Under the pieces are notes generated by a model that did no database searches, had not been told where the DNA came from, and was given only the letters and a program-made list of their open reading frames with translations. A stretch of 64,000 nucleotides of DNA from Chryseobacterium sp. PMSZPI (lineage in GTDB: Bacteria; Bacteroidota; Bacteroidia; Flavobacteriales; Weeksellaceae), in the NCBI RefSeq assembly GCF_002835665.1, contig NZ_PIZV01000038.1:1-64000 (forward strand). The letters are read 5' to 3'. This document shows positions 9,691 through 18,123 of this stretch, in pieces. The position numbers and the translations under genes were made by a program. Positions within the stretch are counted from its first letter, which is position 1, and each line of letters opens with the position of its first letter.

Positions 9691-10552
9691 TTTTAAGATT
9701 GCAGTCGCTTTTGCATTAAGCATAGTATTCATTGGCTGCAAAAAGGAGGAAAAATCTCCATCTTATAATAAAGGTGATCTTACAATTTTTACTGACGAAT
9801 CCTTTCAAAGTGTTACAGAAGCTTTGGCGGACGGGTATATGATTAATTATCCGGAAACGCGTATTAAGGTAGCTACCCAAAAAGAAGATTTAGGTTTTTT
9901 GGATCTTCTTAACGGAAAAGCGAAGGTAATTGTAATGTCCAGGAACCTTAATCCGGAGGAAATAAAAACATACGAAAACAGGACTGATTTAAAATTTCTC
10001 CCCGCTAAATTTGCTGCGGATGCAGTAGTATTTGTCGTTCCTAAAGATTCTCCTAAAGAAAGCATTACGATGGAGGAAATTAATAGCGGACTTTTGTCTG
10101 ATAAAAAAGACTTTATTTTCGACGGAACCAATTCAAGTAATCTGAATTTTGTTGCCGAAAAACTGAAAAAACAGCCAAAAGACCTTAAGTTTTCCATTAT
10201 CCCGGGGAATCAAAAGATTATTGAAGAACTTGGAAAATATCCCGATAAAATTGGAGTAATTGGTCTTAATACCTTTAGCCGTCCTTATGATAAAACTTCT
10301 GAAAAACTAAGAGACATGGTTAAAATTCTTCCTGTGGTAGAAAAAGGGAAACAATATACAGCCGATTTTGAAGGACTTCGTACCATGGAGTATCCATTCA
10401 CCAGAGTGCTTTATTTTTTAGTCAATGAAGGTAACTTTAATATTGCTAATGGATTTATAAGATTTTCATGTACTCATTTAGGCCAGAAAATTGTTCAGAA
10501 AGAAGGTTTGCAACCCTATAACCTGTACAAAAGAGAGGTGCAAATGCGTTAA
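9680..10552 (+). CDS. PstS-like substrate-binding lipoprotein
   Basis: A 290-residue periplasmic-type binding protein related to phosphate-binding PstS. The start at 9680 gives a good lipoprotein signal peptide with lipidated Cys20 (VFIGC); an in-frame ATG at 9629 would prepend 17 non-signal residues. Family features include GDLTIFTDESFQSVTEALADGY near the N-terminus, KVIVMSRNLNPEE, and VVPKDSPKESITMEEI before the second lobe, ending with the helix containing FIRFSCTHLGQKIVQKEG. There are no PstABC permease genes nearby; instead it sits between the TonB group and a TPR protein. A role in phosphate or other ligand sensing linked to TonB-dependent uptake is only inferred. Confidence 0.85.
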   Translation: MKNSFKIAVAFALSIVFIGCKKEEKSPSYNKGDLTIFTDESFQSVTEALADGYMINYPETRIKVATQKEDLGFLDLLNGKAKVIVMSRNLNPEEIKTYENRTDLKFLPAKFAADAVVFVVPKDSPKESITMEEINSGLLSDKKDFIFDGTNSSNLNFVAEKLKKQPKDLKFSIIPGNQKIIEELGKYPDKIGVIGLNTFSRPYDKTSEKLRDMVKILPVVEKGKQYTADFEGLRTMEYPFTRVLYFLVNEGNFNIANGFIRFSCTHLGQKIVQKEGLQPYNLYKREVQMR

Positions 10553-10662
10553 AAAATAGTAAAGAAATAACTTCCCCCTCCAAAAAAGACCATTTTGGTC
10601 TAAAAATTGTGGAGAATATAACTCAATTATTTAGAAAATATAAAATGAAAGATATAATGATT

Positions 10663-12297
10663 ATGAATGTAAAGAAGATCGCTTTTGGAGCAGCCGTGGT
10701 ATTTTTTGCCGGTTTTGCCACTGCACAAACATTGCAGGATGGTATTAACAGTATAGACAGTGATAAATTTGCACAGGCAAAGACTAATTTCACGGATATG
10801 ATCGCTAAGCAGCCGACTGCTGAAAATTACTTCTATTTAGGAAATACTTTCCTAAAACAAGGAGAACCTGATTATGCTCAAGCTGTTGATAACTTTAACA
10901 AAGGATTAGCTGCTGACAGCAAAAGCTATGTAAACAAAATTGGATTAGCTGCTGTAAAGCTAGGTAAAGGTGATAACAGTGCTATTGCTGAAATTCAAAA
11001 AGTAGTATCTGATTCTAAAGAAAAAGATCCTGAAGTTTTATTCAGAGCAGCTGAAGCTTTAACTTTATTTGAAAAAAACAGTTCTCCGGACCTTGCTATC
11101 CAGTTTTTGAACAAAGCTGTTGAAAAAGCAGAGAAAAAAGGAGTTCCTGCATATTATTACTATACATTAGGAGATGCTTACAGATTGAAGAGAATGCCGG
11201 GAGAGGCAATGTCTGCATATGATAAAGCATTACCATTAGCTAAAAATAAAGCGTCTGTTTATACAAGAATGGCGACTTTATGGATGGCTGCACAACAATG
11301 GCAACAAGCTAAACAAAATATTGATAAAGCTATAGGCGTTGATGCTACTTATGCTCCTGCATATAAAGCTATGGCATCTTACGATATCAGATATCAACAA
11401 AACGCTAAAGCGACACAAGATCTTATTAACTATACAAAATATGCTGACGAAGATCCGTATACTCAGTTAGAAATTGCAAAATTGTATTTTACTAACGAAG
11501 ATTATGCAAACTCTAAATCAGTATTAGACAAAATTTTTGATAAAATTGAAGATCCTATCAAGTTCAAATTAAGAGCTTATCAGGCATTTGCAGATAAAAA
11601 TTATACAGAAGCAAAGCAAAATATGGATACTTTCGTTTCTAAAGCTGAAAAAACAAGAGTACAGCCGGCTGACCAAGGTCTACAAGGGCTTATTGCAGCA
11701 GGATTAGCGAAAGACGAAAAAGATGCTGCTAAGAAATCTGCTTTAATGACAGAGTCTCAACAAAAAATTGCTATTGCTAAAGCTGCAAAAGATGAGACGA
11801 TGAAATGGGATCTGGAATTAGCAAACATCGCAGGTGGTGGTGGAGCTTCTCAAGCTGAAGCAGACAAAGGACCTACAAATCCTACGATTGAAGCATTGAA
11901 AAAACAAGTTGCAGCTAACGCTCAAGACTCTGATGCTTTATTTAAATTAGCTACAGCTTACCAGGATGCTAAAAACTGGAATGGAGCTATCCTTACATGG
12001 CAAAAAATGTCTGCTCTTCTTCCGGATTGGGCACCGGCTTATTACAGCCAAGGGTATTCTTATCAGCAGGCTGGAAATAATGACGCAGCAAAAATTGCTT
12101 ATGAAAAATTCATTAGTACTGTAAAACCAGCTGACCAGGAAGCTAACAAGCAAACACTTGCTTATGCATATTTTGCAGTTGCTTATATGAGCAAAGATTC
12201 TGATATTGCAAAAGCAAAAGAATACGTTGCAAAATCTTTACAATTAGATCCTACTTATCAGGATGCTGTAAAGCTTAATGCAGCAATCAATAAATAA
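10663..12297 (+). CDS. Exported tetratricopeptide repeat protein
   Basis: A TPR protein of about 544 residues. The start at 10663 gives a clean signal peptide, MNVKKIAFGAAVVFFAGFATAQ; upstream in-frame starts exist at 10609 (GTG), 10645 and 10657 but add a poor, charged leader. TPR units run through the protein, for example ENYFYLGNTFLKQGEPDYAQAV, AYYYYTLGDAYRLKRMPGEA, VYTRMATLWMAAQQWQQA and a C-terminal pair around DSDALFKLATAYQDAKNW and APAYYSQGYSYQQAGN. TPRs form a superhelix for protein contacts. A Gly-Gly-Gly linker lies near residue 390. Its place after tonB and the PstS-like gene is typical of Flavobacteriia and suggests periplasmic scaffolding; the partner is unknown. Confidence 0.85.
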   Translation: MNVKKIAFGAAVVFFAGFATAQTLQDGINSIDSDKFAQAKTNFTDMIAKQPTAENYFYLGNTFLKQGEPDYAQAVDNFNKGLAADSKSYVNKIGLAAVKLGKGDNSAIAEIQKVVSDSKEKDPEVLFRAAEALTLFEKNSSPDLAIQFLNKAVEKAEKKGVPAYYYYTLGDAYRLKRMPGEAMSAYDKALPLAKNKASVYTRMATLWMAAQQWQQAKQNIDKAIGVDATYAPAYKAMASYDIRYQQNAKATQDLINYTKYADEDPYTQLEIAKLYFTNEDYANSKSVLDKIFDKIEDPIKFKLRAYQAFADKNYTEAKQNMDTFVSKAEKTRVQPADQGLQGLIAAGLAKDEKDAAKKSALMTESQQKIAIAKAAKDETMKWDLELANIAGGGGASQAEADKGPTNPTIEALKKQVAANAQDSDALFKLATAYQDAKNWNGAILTWQKMSALLPDWAPAYYSQGYSYQQAGNNDAAKIAYEKFISTVKPADQEANKQTLAYAYFAVAYMSKDSDIAKAKEYVAKSLQLDPTYQDAVKLNAAINK

Positions 12298-12321
12298 TTT
12301 AAAATTTAAATTATAGATATT

Positions 12322-12356
12322 AAAACTTCCCATTCGTAATGTTTGGGAAGTTTTTA
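12322..12356 (+). terminator. Rho-independent terminator after the TPR gene
   Basis: AAAACTTCCCA at 12322-12332 pairs with TGGGAAGTTTT at 12344-12354 and is followed by T-rich DNA. It closes the tonB-associated gene group. Confidence 0.8.
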
Positions 12357-12460
12357 TTTTAAACCTATCTTTGAGTCTATGTAATTGCACTAAGGAATTT
12401 CTCAAAAAATAATAATGATGATAGCAATTGCATGATCTTATAAAAATATGATATCTATCT

Positions 12461-13180
12461 ATGAAAACTGATATACTTGCTTTTGGAGCACACCCTGATG
12501 ATGTAGAATTAGGATGTGGGGGAACTATTGCGAAAATGGTTTCAGAAGGGAAAAAATGTGTTGTAGTAGATCTTACCCGAGGAGAATTGGGAACAAGAGG
12601 TACAGACGAAACAAGGAAAGAAGAAGCCGCTGCTGCTGCCCAAATTTTAGGACTCTCTGCACGCGAGAATCTTGGAATGAAAGATGGATTCCTTGTCAAT
12701 TCCGAAGAATATCAAATGAGGATCGTAAAAATGATTCGCAAATACCGCCCGGAAATCGTCTTGGCTAATGCAATTGATGATAGACATCCAGATCACGCAA
12801 AAGGAGCGAAATTAGTGTCTGATGCGTGTTTCTTATCCGGATTACGAAAAATTGAGACAGTAGAGGAGGGGGAAATCCAGGAAGTATGGAGGCCGAAACA
12901 TGTTTTCCATTATATTCAGTGGAAAGATATCAAACCTGAATTCGTTATTGATATTTCGGAATTTCTCGATAAGAAGATTGCGTCATGTATGGCTTATAAA
13001 ACTCAATTTTATGATCCCACTTCTAAGGAACCTGAGACTCCCATCACGACAAAAGACTTTTTTGAGAGCCTGACTTACCGTGCACAGGATTTAGGGCGAC
13101 TATCGGGAGTTGCTTATGCTGAGGGGTTTACGTCTGAAAGATTAATTTCTTTGAAAAATTTTGACGGAATTGTTTGGTAG
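12461..13180 (+). CDS. bshB1: Bacillithiol biosynthesis deacetylase BshB1
   Basis: A 239-residue zinc-dependent N-deacetylase of the LmbE/PIG-L family. It removes acetate from N-acetylglucosaminyl-malate, the second step of bacillithiol synthesis, in the cytoplasm. The zinc and catalytic motif GAHPDDVELGCGGTIAK is at residues 9-25 (His11, Asp14 by family), and the downstream zinc ligand lies in DDRHPDHAKGA. LTRGELGTRGT and MKDGF are strongly conserved in BshB1. The length matches the family. Other bsh genes are not in the window, which is usual because they are scattered in Bacteroidota. The tRNA-His promoter overlaps its 3' end. Confidence 0.95.
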   Translation: MKTDILAFGAHPDDVELGCGGTIAKMVSEGKKCVVVDLTRGELGTRGTDETRKEEAAAAAQILGLSARENLGMKDGFLVNSEEYQMRIVKMIRKYRPEIVLANAIDDRHPDHAKGAKLVSDACFLSGLRKIETVEEGEIQEVWRPKHVFHYIQWKDIKPEFVIDISEFLDKKIASCMAYKTQFYDPTSKEPETPITTKDFFESLTYRAQDLGRLSGVAYAEGFTSERLISLKNFDGIVW

Positions 13181-13203
13181 TTGAGGAAATTGTCCTATAT
13201 TTG
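13173..13203 (+). promoter_or_regulatory. Promoter of tRNA-His
   Basis: TTTG at 13173-13176, a 19-base spacer and TATATTTG at 13196-13203 match both Bacteroidota promoter elements (-33 TTTG, -7 TAnnTTTG). The -7 box ends 12 bases before the tRNA, and the promoter overlaps the last codons of bshB1. Confidence 0.7.
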
Positions 13204-13215
13204 CACTCAGAAAAC

Positions 13216-13290
<75 letters not shown>

Positions 13291-13295
13291 CAAAG

Positions 13296-13326
13296 AAAGT
13301 ACACTTTTTGAAAGTGTACTTTTTTA
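13296..13326 (+). terminator. Terminator of tRNA-His
   Basis: AAAGTACACTTT, loop TTG, AAAGTGTACTTT, then T run. The 12-bp stem is perfect. Its right arm plus T tract recurs at 13779-13793. Confidence 0.85.
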
Positions 13327-13828
13327 TTTTACAACATTTCAAAAGAAAATAATCTTTTGTTTTCACATTCCAGCGAGAATTTTTTTCCTTTTATTTATCC
13401 AGATTCTTTATGACAGCACGTAAAAATGGTTTTTTTAAAATTAAAAAAGTGGGATCAGGCGCAAAAATTTGTGGACTAGGCAAAAAGTTAGGTTATCTGA
13501 AGAGAAAAATGTTCTGCCCTTTACGCCCCTAAGCTGTATTCTGTAGTTTTACAAAACGCAAAGACAAGAGCGATTCCCTATTGATGAGGAGGCTAAGAAA
13601 GCGACAAAGTTGCTGATGAAGCTGTATGGATATGCATGCGCTTAGAAAGAATCAATGAAGTTGATTCCAAACCTTTGCTTCCCTAAAATAATTCGCAAGA
13701 ATACTGAAAACTTTGCGTTACATTTAAATGATATAGGTATAAATATTCCAACCTCCCCAACTTTTGAGACTGATCCAAAAAGTGTACTTTTTTCTTTTGG
13801 GTATTTTTCTGTGTGCCATTTTCAGACA
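13327..13828. other. Gene-free, degenerate stretch after tRNA-His
   Basis: About 500 bases with no credible gene. One frame carries a short remnant-like peptide (RFPIDEEAKKATKLLMKLYG around 13570-13635) that runs into a stop and is closed upstream by stops. I cannot name a family. The right edge holds AAAGTGTACTTTTTT (13779-13793), a direct repeat of the tRNA-His terminator arm at 13311-13325. It may be the decayed footprint of an insertion next to the tRNA; this is inference. Confidence 0.4.
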
Positions 13829-13855
13829 TAAAAAAAGCATCTTTTTCAGATGCTT
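13829..13855 (-). terminator. Terminator of the DUF3276 gene
   Basis: On the minus strand AAGCATCT, a 5-base loop and AGATGCTT are followed by seven T. It sits 22 bases after the minus-strand stop codon. Confidence 0.8.
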
Positions 13856-13876
13856 GTGTTTTTAGATATTCTTTTT

Positions 13877-14212
13877 TTAAACTTCGTCGTCAGAATCGAT
13901 TGTGAAAGATCTGCTTTTGAAGTCTTTGTCATGTTTTTCTGAAATTACATCCTCACCCTTTTCATTAATGATGAAATCTGTGGACTCATTAAACATCTCC
14001 TGGAAACTTTTAAAATCCTCTTTATAAAGATAAATTTTATGTTTCTCGAATGTGGCTTCCCCATTCTCTCCGAAATTCTTCTTACTTTCTGTAATGGTAA
14101 GATAATAATCTCCTGCTTTCGTCTCGCGCACATCAAAGAAATAAGTTCTTCTCCCTGCTTTTAACACCTTCGTGAAAATCTCATTTTCATGGCGTTCCTT
14201 GTATTCACTCAT
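13877..14212 (-). CDS. PUR-alpha-like nucleic acid-binding protein (DUF3276)
   Basis: A 111-residue cytoplasmic protein of the DUF3276/PUR family, whose known members bind single-stranded DNA or RNA through a beta-beta-beta-beta-alpha PUR repeat. The sequence fits one PUR repeat: FTKVLKAGRRTYFFDVRETKAGDYYLTITESKK gives the strands and KIYLYKEDFKSFQEMFNESTDFI the strand and amphipathic helix. The C-terminus is acidic (TIDSDDEV). It is monocistronic, with its own terminator. The biological target in Bacteroidota is not established. Confidence 0.85.
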   Translation of the reverse strand: MSEYKERHENEIFTKVLKAGRRTYFFDVRETKAGDYYLTITESKKNFGENGEATFEKHKIYLYKEDFKSFQEMFNESTDFIINEKGEDVISEKHDKDFKSRSFTIDSDDEV

Positions 14213-14311
14213 TGTTAGATATTTTTTAATCTTGTTAAGAACAAATATAAAAGTTTTCTTTTAATCACAAAATTTTTTTTATGATTTATTTAACAATTGA
14301 GAACGAAACGG

Positions 14312-15973
14312 CTATGCGGTTACAGAATTGGCAATTTCGGTAAGGTTGATAATTTTGTCTGCTTTTTGAGCGCTAGACTCTCTGTGTGTGATAATTATGG
14401 AGGTTGCATTACTGATTTTTTTGTCAATATTTTCAAGAATATTCTGCTCTGTTTCGGTGTCCAGAGCTGATAAAGAATCGTCAAAAATAATGATATTTGG
14501 GTCCTTAATCAGGGCTCTTGCAATACAAATTCTTTGTTTTTGTCCTCCCGAAAGCATCACTCCGCGTTCACCTACCAGTGTTTTATATTGTTCTTTAAAT
14601 TCAACAATATTTTTATGAACATCTGCAATCCGGGCATATTCTATAACTTTTTCATGAGAAGGATGGTCAATAGCAAAACCAATATTATTTTCGATAGAAT
14701 CGGAGAATAAATAGCTTTCCTGAGGAATGTATCCAATGAAATTACGATAATTGCTAAGATTGTGTTCTTTTAAATTTTTGCCGTCAATTAAAATTTCACC
14801 CTCACTAGGATCTATTAAACGGCATAAGAGTAGGGCAATAGTAGACTTTCCACTTCCTGTTTTTCCCATAATAGCCAGGGATTCTCCGGCTTTCACTGTA
14901 AAGCTTAAATTGTCTAACGCCCTGATGCCTGTATTTGGATAAACGTAAGAAACATTTCTGAATTCAATATCTCCTTTGATAGGGTAGGTTTCGAAGTTGG
15001 TATTAATGATTTCAGATTTTTTATCCATAAATTCATTAATTCTTTGCATAGATGCTTCTGCTCTTTGATTTACAGACGTTACCCAGCCAACCATGGAGAA
15101 CGGGAAGATCAACGTGTTGATATACATGAAGAAATCAGCAATTTTACCTATACTTAATTGTCCGGCAATATACTTTTCACCGCCAATCAGAATGATGGCA
15201 ACATTTAATAATCCGATTACAAACAAAATAATGGTAAAGAAATAAGCTTCCGTTTTGGCAAGGTCCAATGCCTTATTTTGATAATCGGTTACTTTAATCC
15301 CATAGTTTCTTTCAATATATTTTTCCCGTGCAAAAAATTTCACTACCCGGATTCCTGAAAAACTGTCCTGAACGAAAGTTGAAATGGCAGATTGGCTTTT
15401 CTGCATAATCTTCGACTTTTTGTTAATAATGGAACTTACTTTAAAAATGGCAAATGATAAAATAGGAAGTGGAAGCAGGGTCCATAAAGTCATGGAAGCA
15501 TCTGTTTTTACCATATAAATTGCCGTAATCAGTACAAGAACTATAAGATTGGCCACATACATCACACCAGGACCAAGGTACATTCTTACGGCAACAACAT
15601 CTTCGCTTAATCTGTTCATTAAGTCACCAATAGTAGTTTGTTTGTAGTCCGTTAACGATAAATCCTGATAATGTCTGTAAATTTTATTTTTTAGTTCATA
15701 TTCAATTCTTCTGGAAGCAACGATGATAGTCTGTCGCATCATAAAAGTGAAAAATCCGGTTAGAAGGGAGCAGCCTACAATAATTCCGACATAGATCAAA
15801 ACTTGTTGGTTGAAGCCAAGATTACCGCTTTTGGTAAGCTCATCTACAGATTTTCCTACAAACTGAACTTTATATATATTAAAAAAATTACTGGCAATGA
15901 TGAATAATACCCCCCAAAACAAAAGTATTTTGTGTTTCCAAAAATAGGGGTTTAAGGTTTTTAGCGCTTTCAT
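14312..15973 (-). CDS. ABC exporter half-transporter (permease-ATPase fusion)
   Basis: A 553-residue type IV (MsbA/BmrC-like) ABC exporter half. Six membrane helices occupy residues 1-300, with the coupling-helix block QDSFSGIRVVKFFAREKY. The ATPase domain holds Walker A GKTGSGKST (near residue 370), the Q-loop IPQESYLFSDSI, signature LSGGQKQR, Walker B IIIFDD and H-loop ITHRE. The residue after Walker B Asp498 is Asp499, where the catalytic Glu is expected. In known heterodimeric exporters this change marks the degenerate ATP site. No partner half-transporter gene is adjacent. Substrate unknown (drug, lipid or peptide). It is divergent from nusB. Confidence 0.92.
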   Translation of the reverse strand: MKALKTLNPYFWKHKILLFWGVLFIIASNFFNIYKVQFVGKSVDELTKSGNLGFNQQVLIYVGIIVGCSLLTGFFTFMMRQTIIVASRRIEYELKNKIYRHYQDLSLTDYKQTTIGDLMNRLSEDVVAVRMYLGPGVMYVANLIVLVLITAIYMVKTDASMTLWTLLPLPILSFAIFKVSSIINKKSKIMQKSQSAISTFVQDSFSGIRVVKFFAREKYIERNYGIKVTDYQNKALDLAKTEAYFFTIILFVIGLLNVAIILIGGEKYIAGQLSIGKIADFFMYINTLIFPFSMVGWVTSVNQRAEASMQRINEFMDKKSEIINTNFETYPIKGDIEFRNVSYVYPNTGIRALDNLSFTVKAGESLAIMGKTGSGKSTIALLLCRLIDPSEGEILIDGKNLKEHNLSNYRNFIGYIPQESYLFSDSIENNIGFAIDHPSHEKVIEYARIADVHKNIVEFKEQYKTLVGERGVMLSGGQKQRICIARALIKDPNIIIFDDSLSALDTETEQNILENIDKKISNATSIIITHRESSAQKADKIINLTEIANSVTA

Positions 15974-16034
15974 ATAGTTTTACAAAATTACAAAAATGTC
16001 ATCACACTACGAATCCCATCAATTTTAAATTTTG

Positions 16035-16042
16035 TATCTTTG
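16035..16042 (+). promoter_or_regulatory. Candidate -7 box (TATCTTTG) for nusB-DUF1573-yajC
   Basis: TATCTTTG matches TAnnTTTG and lies 22 bases before the nusB start, between the divergent ABC exporter and nusB. No clear -33 element. Confidence 0.5.
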
Positions 16043-16064
16043 CACGCATAAAAAAGCTCTTTGA

Positions 16065-16970
16065 ATGTTAGGAAGACGACAAATCCGTGAAAAAGTAGTA
16101 CAGTCAGTGTATTCTTATTATCAGAATCCTGTAAAGTTTGATGTTTTAGAGAAAAACATGTTCGCTGGAATAGAGAAAATCTATTATCTTTATATCTATC
16201 AGCTTAATTTCTTGGTAGGCTTAAAAGAATTGGCAGAACATCAGATTGAAATTGGAAAGAACAAATTTCTTAAAACTGATGCTGATATCAATCCTAACCA
16301 AAAATTCATCAACAACCAAGTATTAATAAAGCTGGAAGAAAATCCTGAGAGATTGTTTTTCACAGGTCAACACAAACAGCTTAAGTGGGACATGCATGAT
16401 GATTTATTGGTGAAGACTTTCCAGAGAATTACAGCCGGAAAACGTTATCAGGATTTTATGAAAGAAGATCATTATTCTTTTGAGGAAGATCAGAAATTTA
16501 TCGGAAAATTATTTTTAAGATATATTGCTGAAAATGAAGATTTCCATGATTATTTGGGAGACAAAGAACTTTCATGGTATGATGATATCCATATTTCAAA
16601 CTCAATGGTACAAAAAACAATTGGTTTCTTGAGAGAAGATGAAGAAAGCAGAACTTTGATCAAAATGATTAAAGATGAAGATGATAAAACTTTTGCTGCT
16701 AAATTGTTGAAAGATACTTTGAACAATTGGGAAAATACAGAAAAGAAACTAGAAGAAAGATTAGAAAATTGGGATTTGGAAAGAATTTCTTTAATGGATA
16801 AAGTGATTTTATCAACAGCCATTTCAGAGCTTGACAATTTTGCTTTTACTCCTTCAAGAGTTATTATTAATGAATATATCGAGATTGCAAAAGTTTTTGC
16901 TACAGACCGTTCTAATATCTTCATTAATGGTATTTTAGATAAATATTGTAAAGATCAAAATAGAATATAA
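16065..16970 (+). CDS. nusB: Transcription antitermination protein NusB
   Basis: A 301-residue NusB, part of the complex that lets RNA polymerase read through rRNA operons and helps rRNA maturation. The start MLGRRQIREKVVQSVYSYYQNP is the typical Bacteroidota N-terminus and the NusB helical core is at the C-terminal end (about residues 195-300): WDLERISLMDKVILSTAISELDNF and TPSRVIINEYIEIAKVFATDRSNIFINGILDKY. It is about twice the length of E. coli NusB because of an additional helical N-terminal half, as usual in this phylum. It heads an operon with a DUF1573 lipoprotein and yajC. Confidence 0.95.
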   Translation: MLGRRQIREKVVQSVYSYYQNPVKFDVLEKNMFAGIEKIYYLYIYQLNFLVGLKELAEHQIEIGKNKFLKTDADINPNQKFINNQVLIKLEENPERLFFTGQHKQLKWDMHDDLLVKTFQRITAGKRYQDFMKEDHYSFEEDQKFIGKLFLRYIAENEDFHDYLGDKELSWYDDIHISNSMVQKTIGFLREDEESRTLIKMIKDEDDKTFAAKLLKDTLNNWENTEKKLEERLENWDLERISLMDKVILSTAISELDNFAFTPSRVIINEYIEIAKVFATDRSNIFINGILDKYCKDQNRI

Positions 16971-17007
16971 AATGAAATCTATGATTCGTAAACACATTTT
17001 AGAAAAT

Positions 17008-17529
17008 ATGAAAAACGTGAACAAAAAGACGTTATCAATTATCGCCTTGTCAATCATAGGCTTTGGTTTAGTTTCATGTAAAAAAGAAAACAAAGAAACT
17101 CAGAGCCCTGAAACTGTAGCTACGGATTCTACAGCTACTGCAGCTCCGGTAACAGCAGATTCTACTGTTTCAGCTCCTGTAGCAGGTGAAACTGCAGCTC
17201 CAGCTTCTAACCAGCCATCTACTTCTCTTGCTTTATCTGAAAGTAATTTCGATTTTGGAAAAATCAAGAAGGGAGATAAAGTAGAACATGTTTATGAAGT
17301 AACCAACACAGGAAAAAATCCATTAGTTATTTCTGAAGTAAAACCTGGATGTGGATGTACTGCTCCTGATTTTACAAAAGAACCGATTATGCCTGGTAAA
17401 AAAGGAAAAATTACATTGCATTTCGATTCTACAAGTTTCGATGGAAACGTTCAGAAATATGCTGACGTTTATGCAAACGTAGAGAAGTCTCCAATCAAAT
17501 TAACGTTCACGGCGAACATTCAACCGTAA
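17008..17529 (+). CDS. DUF1573 lipoprotein
   Basis: A 173-residue predicted lipoprotein. The start at 17008 gives a signal peptide with a lipobox and lipidated Cys24 (GLVSC); an in-frame ATG at 16972 would add 12 charged residues. After a low-complexity Thr/Ala/Ser/Pro linker (about residues 30-75) comes one DUF1573 domain, an immunoglobulin-like ASPM-SPD-2-Hydin-type fold: FDFGKIKKGDKVEHVYEVTN, then VKPGCGCTAPDF with the family's conserved cysteines. It ends with KLTFTANIQP. It lies between nusB (37-base gap) and yajC (10-base gap), a conserved Bacteroidota order. Function unknown. Confidence 0.88.
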   Translation: MKNVNKKTLSIIALSIIGFGLVSCKKENKETQSPETVATDSTATAAPVTADSTVSAPVAGETAAPASNQPSTSLALSESNFDFGKIKKGDKVEHVYEVTNTGKNPLVISEVKPGCGCTAPDFTKEPIMPGKKGKITLHFDSTSFDGNVQKYADVYANVEKSPIKLTFTANIQP

Positions 17530-17539
17530 TTTATAAAAT

Positions 17540-17905
17540 ATGCTAACATTATTTTTACAAGCACAGCCGCAAGGAAATTCATCAATGATGTTGATTATGA
17601 TGGGTGTGATGTTTGTAGGGTTTTACTTCCTTATGATAAGACCTCAGATGAAAAAGCAAAAACAGGAGAAAAACTTTCAGGAAGAGCTGAAAGTGGGAAC
17701 CAGAGTTGTGCTTACATCAGGACTTCACGGAAGAATTGCTCAAATTCAGGATGATGGTTTCGTCATTGAAACTCTATCAGGAAAATTGAAATTCGAAAAA
17801 GCGGCCGTTTCAAGAGAAATGACAGAGAGCCGTTTTGGAGATAAAGCAAAGACTGCTGATAAATCAGCTGATAAGAAAGAAACAGCAACTGAAGAAAAGA
17901 AATAA
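17540..17905 (+). CDS. yajC: Preprotein translocase accessory subunit YajC
   Basis: A 121-residue inner-membrane protein that associates with SecDF and the SecYEG translocon. One membrane helix (about residues 15-35, MLIMMGVMFVGFYFLMIRP) is followed by the hallmark QMKKQKQEKNFQEELKVGTRVVLTSGLHGRI and a small beta domain (QDDGFVIETLSGKLKFEKAAV). The C-terminus is Lys/Glu/Ala-rich. It is the last gene of the nusB operon and is followed by a very strong terminator. Confidence 0.95.
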   Translation: MLTLFLQAQPQGNSSMMLIMMGVMFVGFYFLMIRPQMKKQKQEKNFQEELKVGTRVVLTSGLHGRIAQIQDDGFVIETLSGKLKFEKAAVSREMTESRFGDKAKTADKSADKKETATEEKK

Positions 17906-17923
17906 TTCAGTCTGAAAATATTT

Positions 17924-17966
17924 AGCTGCGGCGGGTGAACGAAGTTCACCCGCCGCAGCTTTTTTA
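17924..17966 (+). terminator. Very strong GC-rich terminator after yajC
   Basis: A perfect 17-bp stem (17924-17940 with 17944-17960), loop GAA, then six T. The stem core GCTGCGGCGGGTGAAC is strikingly GC-rich for this AT-rich DNA. Confidence 0.92.
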
Positions 17967-18123
17967 TTAGCTTTTTCTTAACAATTAGGTGAAAATATAG
18001 ACTTTAAGTACCTATAATTGTGTAGTGAAGAACCTCATAAGTCATCATAATCATCGGAATGTTTGTGTTTATTTGTGAGAACATTAGTGAAATTAATGTT
18101 TAATAAAAAATTACCTTTGCCGT

